Part shown: piece by piece, positions 59,727-64,000 of the stretch
How the letters are laid out: each line of letters begins with the position of its first letter
How positions within the stretch are numbered: the first letter of the stretch is position 1
Source of the DNA: UBA3839 sp963627995
Lineage (GTDB): Bacteria > Bacteroidota > Bacteroidia > Bacteroidales > Bacteroidaceae
DNA length: 64,000 nt
NCBI GenBank assembly: GCA_963627995.1
Contig: CAVGCV010000012.1
Span: 3,379 to 67,378, forward strand
Direction: 5' to 3'
Made by a program: the position numbers and the translations under genes
Notes under the pieces: generated by a model
The model's input: the letters and a program-made list of their open reading frames with translations, nothing else
The model's database searches: none
Told to the model about the DNA's origin: nothing

Positions 59727-62561
59727 TCAATACCACTGGATAGAACTTGAATAGGAACTGCGCTTGTCATATTTGAGTGCATCGGTCAATGTGCTGGCGT
59801 TGGCACGCATACTCACATGATAGGACGTGAATGTTCCGAACACCATGCCCCCCGAGATGTTGAAGCAGTGCATATCGCGGGACACATTGACAGTCGTCAT
59901 CGATATCGCATGATTTGTGAAGTCGTAGCCTGAGGCGAAGCTCACATTCCAATTTGACGACAACTTGACGTTGCCGCTAAAATTGAGGTTTTGCGTAAAC
60001 TTATAAGGATAGCGCATGTTGCGCACATTGATAGGCTTGGAGCGGTCCTCGGCCATCGTGATGCCGTAGGAAATGGAAAACGACCACGGAATCGTGAAAC
60101 GCATATATCCGTCATCATCCAACTCGCTTGCCTCTTTCTTCTCCTTACGATTAGTCGCCCCGTCGCCGGCCTCGTCCTCCTCGTCCTCGTTCTCTTCATC
60201 AACCGTTTTCTTTCCGACAAGTTTGGAGACCTTTTCCTTGAGCTGACGGAACGACTGGTTGTTGAACGTATAGCTCAAATTCTTCGACATTCCCTGAAAG
60301 CGTCCCCAACGTCCATACGACCACTCCGTGCGATTACCAACGACCACGTTGCCGTTCTCGTCGAACTCGTAGGCATAGGTCTGCCACACAGTGTTCATGT
60401 TGAACTGGAATTTTCCCCATTTCAGGCGGAGGCGCGTGCTCAAATTGCTCCATGGCTGGCGTTCTGCCGCCATATTATAAGAAAGGCTCGCACCCAATTC
60501 GTCGATGATGCTAAGTTTCTTCAAGTCCACCGTGTCACGCTCGCCGCCCTTGACTTTCATCTCAATGTTGTTCGAAACGTCGAAACTCACGCTACCCGTT
60601 TTTCCCCTGCCCGGAACACCATAGAGCGAACCCGAGAAAGGAGAATACTCGACAAGCGACACATTGCCATCGGCATCCGTGCGAGCATAGGTTTTGTAGT
60701 AGCCATAGCGGCTGGCACTGAAATCAGGAGCGTAGCTGAACGACACAGACGGAGAAAACACATGGCGCACCGTCTGGATTTTATTGCCGAACACCTTGGG
60801 ATTGGGCTTGTAATAGCCATACAATTTCGTGTTGGCAGAAAGCGAAAGATTGTAGTTATACACCCGGTTGAAGCCATAGATGGTGTCGCGCACGACTGTC
60901 TGCCGCCCCATGTCCCAGCTTTGATTCACCTTGTTGGTGTACCATCGCTCCGTGTAGTTGAACGACGGAACAAGGTTAATATACTTGAACAACTGAAATG
61001 AAGCCTGTACGGGAATGGAGTGCCGCATGCCGTTGCGCCAATCCTTCACCAGATTGCAGTGGAGCAGCTTGTCCTCTTTGGTCGAGATGCTGTTGGAGAG
61101 CGTTCCCGAATAGTTCATCGAAATCTTCTCATACCAACGTTGCTTGCCGACCTGCACCTTGCGCTTGAAGGGGTAGAACTTCTGCAGACTGATGCTAAGG
61201 TTCGGCAACGTGAGCGAAATCGTAGAGTCGCGCATGTTCTGCGCAATGTTAAAGCTGGAGGAAAGACTAAGACCAATCTTCGAGAACGTACGCGAATAGC
61301 TAACCGAGGACGTACGGGTACTCTGCGAGTAAGACGTAGGATTATAAAGGCTCGTCAGGTTGTTGCGCTCATAGCTTTGCGTGGCGAAGTTCACACTGGC
61401 GGAAAACGAGCTGTACGGACTGGCTTTCGAATCCTGTCGATGGCTCCATTGCAACTTGAAGTTCTTCACTTCCTGATAGTCTGGCAAGTTCTTTTCACCC
61501 GTTTTCGTCACTTGATAGTTGAAATAGAAGTTGCCGCTATATTTATAACGTTTCTTATACGTTGTCTGTGCCGCCAGTCCCCACGAACCTTTCGTGAAGA
61601 TTTCACCCGTCAGTTTCAAGTCCCAATTGTCGTTGATAGCGAAATAATAGCCGCCATCACGCAGATAGAATCCTCGGGAATTCTCGTCGCCATAGCTCGG
61701 CATGATGAAGCCCGAACTGTAAGTTCCTGTAATCGGGAAATAAGCAAAAGGCAGAGCGATGGGCAGCGGCACGTCCTCAACAACCAGCCACGCGGGGCCG
61801 GAAAACACGCTTTTCCCCGTATGCACCTTTCCCCTGCTCAGTGCGATGTAGAAATGGGGATGTTCCTCGTCACAAGTGGTGTAGCGCCCATGGCGCATAT
61901 AGAACTCGTCTCCAGCCCCTTTCTTCGCCTCCTCACTGAAGAGGAAACCGTCCTGCTGTTCCGTCGCTACATTGCGTATGAACCCCTTGCGGGTGTCGAA
62001 GTTGTAACTCATCGTCTCAGACTCGTACTCGTCGCTGCCCTGCTTGAACACAGGACGGCCTTGTAACACGCCCATGGTGTCGCGAACACCCGCCGCGTGT
62101 ACAATGCTGCTGTCAAGACTGATGGCTATGGAGTCCGCCTTCAATGAAATGTTCTGATAGTCCACCTGCCCTTTCCCGTAGAGATAAGCACGCTTCGTGC
62201 TCATGATGAACACCGTGGAGTCCTTTGCCTCGTAGGCTACGGGGTCGGACAAGGAGTTGCGCCGCCGCTTGCTGATACTGTCCTCGGCCGCCGCAATCGA
62301 ATCATTCCACTGCACAGCCTTTCGTTCCCGATGAATCCCGGGCGTGATTCCGCGTTCCTTGTCAAACGCCTTCTGGATGGAATCAAGATTGTTCAAGTAG
62401 CTCACATCCGACGAGTCGGGAACGATCGTGTCCGTCCGCGCGTAGAAGTCACGACAAAAGAAAGGAAAGCCAACGGCTTCCCCATCCTGTGCAATGCACC
62501 CCCATGCTACAGCCACAAGCAGGAATACGTGTATTCTATGTCTCAACTTGTTCTTGCCCAT
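59727..62561 (-). CDS. lptD: LPS assembly outer-membrane protein LptD
   Basis: 944 residues. A hydrophobic N-terminal signal (HVFLLVAVAWGCIAQ), a periplasmic beta-jellyroll/OstA-like domain (about 110-260, YLYGKGQVDYQNISLKADSI, GRYTTCDEEHPHFYIA, VFSGPAWLVVEDVPLPIALPF in shortened form) and a large C-terminal barrel (about 280-944) ending in SSSIQWY. This is the Bacteroidetes LptD type, with an acidic Glu/Asp/Lys insertion near 770-800. It inserts lipopolysaccharide into the outer leaflet. Its partners LptC and an LptF/G permease are at 16.8-22.1 kb. Divergent from miaA; promoter at 62605-62635. Confidence 0.92.
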   Translation of the reverse strand: MGKNKLRHRIHVFLLVAVAWGCIAQDGEAVGFPFFCRDFYARTDTIVPDSSDVSYLNNLDSIQKAFDKERGITPGIHRERKAVQWNDSIAAAEDSISKRRRNSLSDPVAYEAKDSTVFIMSTKRAYLYGKGQVDYQNISLKADSIAISLDSSIVHAAGVRDTMGVLQGRPVFKQGSDEYESETMSYNFDTRKGFIRNVATEQQDGFLFSEEAKKGAGDEFYMRHGRYTTCDEEHPHFYIALSRGKVHTGKSVFSGPAWLVVEDVPLPIALPFAYFPITGTYSSGFIMPSYGDENSRGFYLRDGGYYFAINDNWDLKLTGEIFTKGSWGLAAQTTYKKRYKYSGNFYFNYQVTKTGEKNLPDYQEVKNFKLQWSHRQDSKASPYSSFSASVNFATQSYERNNLTSLYNPTSYSQSTRTSSVSYSRTFSKIGLSLSSSFNIAQNMRDSTISLTLPNLSISLQKFYPFKRKVQVGKQRWYEKISMNYSGTLSNSISTKEDKLLHCNLVKDWRNGMRHSIPVQASFQLFKYINLVPSFNYTERWYTNKVNQSWDMGRQTVVRDTIYGFNRVYNYNLSLSANTKLYGYYKPNPKVFGNKIQTVRHVFSPSVSFSYAPDFSASRYGYYKTYARTDADGNVSLVEYSPFSGSLYGVPGRGKTGSVSFDVSNNIEMKVKGGERDTVDLKKLSIIDELGASLSYNMAAERQPWSNLSTRLRLKWGKFQFNMNTVWQTYAYEFDENGNVVVGNRTEWSYGRWGRFQGMSKNLSYTFNNQSFRQLKEKVSKLVGKKTVDEENEDEEDEAGDGATNRKEKKEASELDDDGYMRFTIPWSFSISYGITMAEDRSKPINVRNMRYPYKFTQNLNFSGNVKLSSNWNVSFASGYDFTNHAISMTTVNVSRDMHCFNISGGMVFGTFTSYHVSMRANASTLTDALKYDKRSSYSSSIQWY

Positions 62562-62604
62562 AAATCCTCACGTGCGGCAAAGCGCTTGTGCAAGAATCAA
62601 GATG

Positions 62605-62635
62605 CAAAATTACGATATTTCTCCCATCTCTCAAA
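62605..62635 (-). promoter_or_regulatory. lptD promoter
   Basis: Minus strand TTTG (62632-62635), 19 nt, TAATTTTG (62605-62612): full match; leader about 38 nt. Confidence 0.85.
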
Positions 62636-62698
62636 ACTTCTTTACACACATTAAGTTTGTTCGTTCCGCAATCCCCACGGCAAATACAGGCCACCAAG

Positions 62699-62730
62699 TT
62701 TGCCCTTGCAGGGAAAGAGCCTTACCTTTG
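62699..62730 (+). promoter_or_regulatory. miaA promoter
   Basis: TTTG (62699-62702), 20 nt, TACCTTTG (62723-62730): full match. It places the start at ATG 62779 and excludes the longer frame to 62494. Confidence 0.85.
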
Positions 62731-62778
62731 CACCGCACTAATCGCCTTTTGCACGCCCATTCAAGCCTACAGCCCATC

Positions 62779-63744
62779 ATGATTACCCTATTAGGACCCA
62801 CCGCCAGTGGCAAGACGACGTTCGCCGCCCATTTGGCAAAAGAAATCAACGGCGAAATCATCAGCGGAGACAGCCGCCAGGTGTACCGCGGCATGGATCT
62901 CGGGACAGGAAAGGATTTGGCAGACTACGAGGTGGGGGGCGTCTCCATCCCCCACCACCTGATAGACATTGCGGATGCCGGCGAGAAATACAACGTCTAT
63001 CGGTTCAAACACGACTTCATCACCGCCTACGACGACATCACGGCAAGGGGAAAAACACCCATCCTTTGTGGCGGGACAGGGCTGTACATCGAGAGCGTAC
63101 TGCGCAACTACAACCTGCCAGACGTTCCTGCGAATACAGCACTACGCCAATCACTTGCAGGAAAATCGCTCGCCGAACTGACAGCGGTTCTTGAGACCTA
63201 CAAGACGCTCCACAACACGACGGACGTGGACACGCCGCAACGCGCGATACGTGCCATTGAAATTGCGGAATATGAAAAGACGCACCCCGCCGCCCCCTCC
63301 CCACAAGTCGCCCCGTCCCCAGAGACTGGAGGGAAAAACATCGTATTCGGCCTTTCCATCGACCGGGATTTGCGAAGACAACGCATCTCGCAACGGCTAA
63401 GACAGCGTCTTGAACAAGGGATGGCCGACGAAATCCGCAAACTGCTGGCTGCGGGAGTCCCGCCCGAAGACCTGCTTTACTATGGACTGGAATACAAATA
63501 TGTAACACTTCATGTTTTAGGAAGAATTGACTACCGTTCCATGTTCGAGCAATTGGAAATCGCCATCCACCAATTCGCCAAGCGACAAATGACATGGTTC
63601 AGAGGCATGGAGCGCCGAGGAGTCAAAATTCATTGGATTGAAGCCACCCTGCCCATGGAGGAGAAACTGGAAACAGCAAAAAGCATCATCGAAGCGAAGG
63701 ATTCAGTTCTTAAACCACAGCCTGCTTCTGCTCGCCAAGACTGA
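62779..63744 (+). CDS. miaA: tRNA dimethylallyltransferase
   Basis: 321 residues from ATG 62779. Walker A GPTASGKT (6-13), DSRQVYRGMDLGTGK, CGGTGLYIESVLRNY with the substrate channel, the QRAIRAIEI helix and the C-terminal GLEYKY...RQMTWFRG. It adds dimethylallyl to the N6 of A37 in tRNAs reading UNN codons. The sequence is shorter in the insertion domain than in E. coli MiaA and has a Pro-rich linker (HPAAPSPQVAPSPE). Bacteroidetes often carry two MiaA paralogues; only one lies here. Confidence 0.95.
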   Translation: MITLLGPTASGKTTFAAHLAKEINGEIISGDSRQVYRGMDLGTGKDLADYEVGGVSIPHHLIDIADAGEKYNVYRFKHDFITAYDDITARGKTPILCGGTGLYIESVLRNYNLPDVPANTALRQSLAGKSLAELTAVLETYKTLHNTTDVDTPQRAIRAIEIAEYEKTHPAAPSPQVAPSPETGGKNIVFGLSIDRDLRRQRISQRLRQRLEQGMADEIRKLLAAGVPPEDLLYYGLEYKYVTLHVLGRIDYRSMFEQLEIAIHQFAKRQMTWFRGMERRGVKIHWIEATLPMEEKLETAKSIIEAKDSVLKPQPASARQD

Positions 63745-64000
63745 CAACGCCCAGTATGCGGCAACGGGAGAAGAAGCGGACATCCCCGCCATGCTTGTCC
63801 AAAACGTTGCCATCCCATGAAGTGTTGAAAGGCGGTATTCCCCTATGGCATGGACGACCACCGATGCCCCCTCACGCCCTACTTCGCGCCAAATCCGTCC
63901 TGTCAGGGCGTAAGGCGAGAAGATACGGAACGGACATCTCCTAATTAGGGTGTAAAGTCGAGTTCTCGGATTTTCATCCTACTTTTCCCAACTTTTTACT
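63745..64000. other. Right-edge region, no gene supported
   Basis: 256 bp after miaA with only short, low-quality frames. One inverted repeat, ACGCCCT (63874-63880) and AGGGCGT (63905-63911), is 24 nt apart. It may hold the 5' region of a gene beyond the edge. Confidence 0.5.

Noticed and set aside
63756..63944. 62-residue frame at the right edge
   Set aside because: Overlapping alternatives on both frames, no promoter and no similarity I recognise.

Overview
The window is chromosomal DNA from a GC-rich member of the Bacteroidales. Prevotellaceae would fit, but I cannot fix the genus. Support comes from many promoters of the Bacteroidetes type (TTTG, 19-20 nt, TAnnTTTG), weak or absent Shine-Dalgarno sites, a PPi-dependent phosphofructokinase, a gliding-motility/type IX C-terminal sorting domain, LptC and LptD proteins of the Bacteroidetes type, and several Bacteroidetes-restricted families (DUF3078, DUF4301, DUF6055, a ScdA-hemerythrin-LuxR regulator). 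Most of the sequence is core genome. I see no insertion sequence, prophage, integrase, rRNA operon or CRISPR array.

Layout: 1-2.7 kb, a MacA/MacB-type tripartite exporter, cut at the left edge. 2.8-5.5 kb (-), rsh and rlmH. 5.6-7.2 kb (+), a DUF4301 protein. 7.5-11.3 kb (-), YhcH-type protein, glycogen branching enzyme and a membrane protein. 11.5-12.6 kb (-), a MORN-repeat protein. 13.2-24.8 kb (+), lon, tgt, an LptF/G-type permease, a DEAD-box helicase, coaX, an outer-membrane protein, lptC and a PpiD/SurA-type chaperone. 24.9-32.1 kb (-), PAP2 protein, mnmA, nadA, the ScdA-hemerythrin-LuxR regulator, a DUF3078 protein and a flavodiiron protein. 32.2-37.3 kb (+), a DUF6055 zincin-like protein, a GH97 glycosidase, truA and a DMT permease. 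37.7-38.6 kb (-), rubrerythrin and a 36-residue rubredoxin-like gene, then tRNA-Arg(TCT). 39.2-45.4 kb (-), a GH25 lysozyme, pfp, uvrA and a sorting-domain protein. 45.8-51.1 kb (+), a LysM/binding protein, a beta-barrel protein, a thioesterase, a tandem GH43 enzyme and a HAD phosphatase. 51.5-57.3 kb (-), secG, a TPR-like protein, an EFR1 ferredoxin, corA, a LolC/E permease and an aminotransferase. 57.4-62.6 kb, aguB (+), dbpA-type helicase and lptD (-). 62.8-63.7 kb (+), miaA.

Functional themes are envelope biogenesis (LptC, LptD, LptF/G, LolC/E, SecG, PpiD), tRNA modification (tgt, mnmA, truA, miaA), storage-glucan and polysaccharide enzymes (GlgB, GH97, GH43), and defence against O2, NO or peroxide (flavodiiron protein, rubrerythrin, ScdA-type regulator) as expected for an anaerobe.

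The feature I find least explained is a set of intergenic arrays with a strict 22-bp period. Short inverted 'node' words (GCGCAC/GTGCGC, CCGCAG/CTGCGG, or the palindrome AAGTACTT) recur every 22 bp, separated by A/T-rich or GC-rich 16-bp spacers. Five clear arrays (near 7.4, 12.9, 22.3, 37.4 and 51.2 kb), one degenerate copy (53.6 kb) and one two-node hairpin (39.1 kb) share this geometry although their words differ. In the A/T-rich units node and spacer are both dyad-symmetric, so dyads fall every 11 bp on one face of the helix. The arrays contain no convincing gene.
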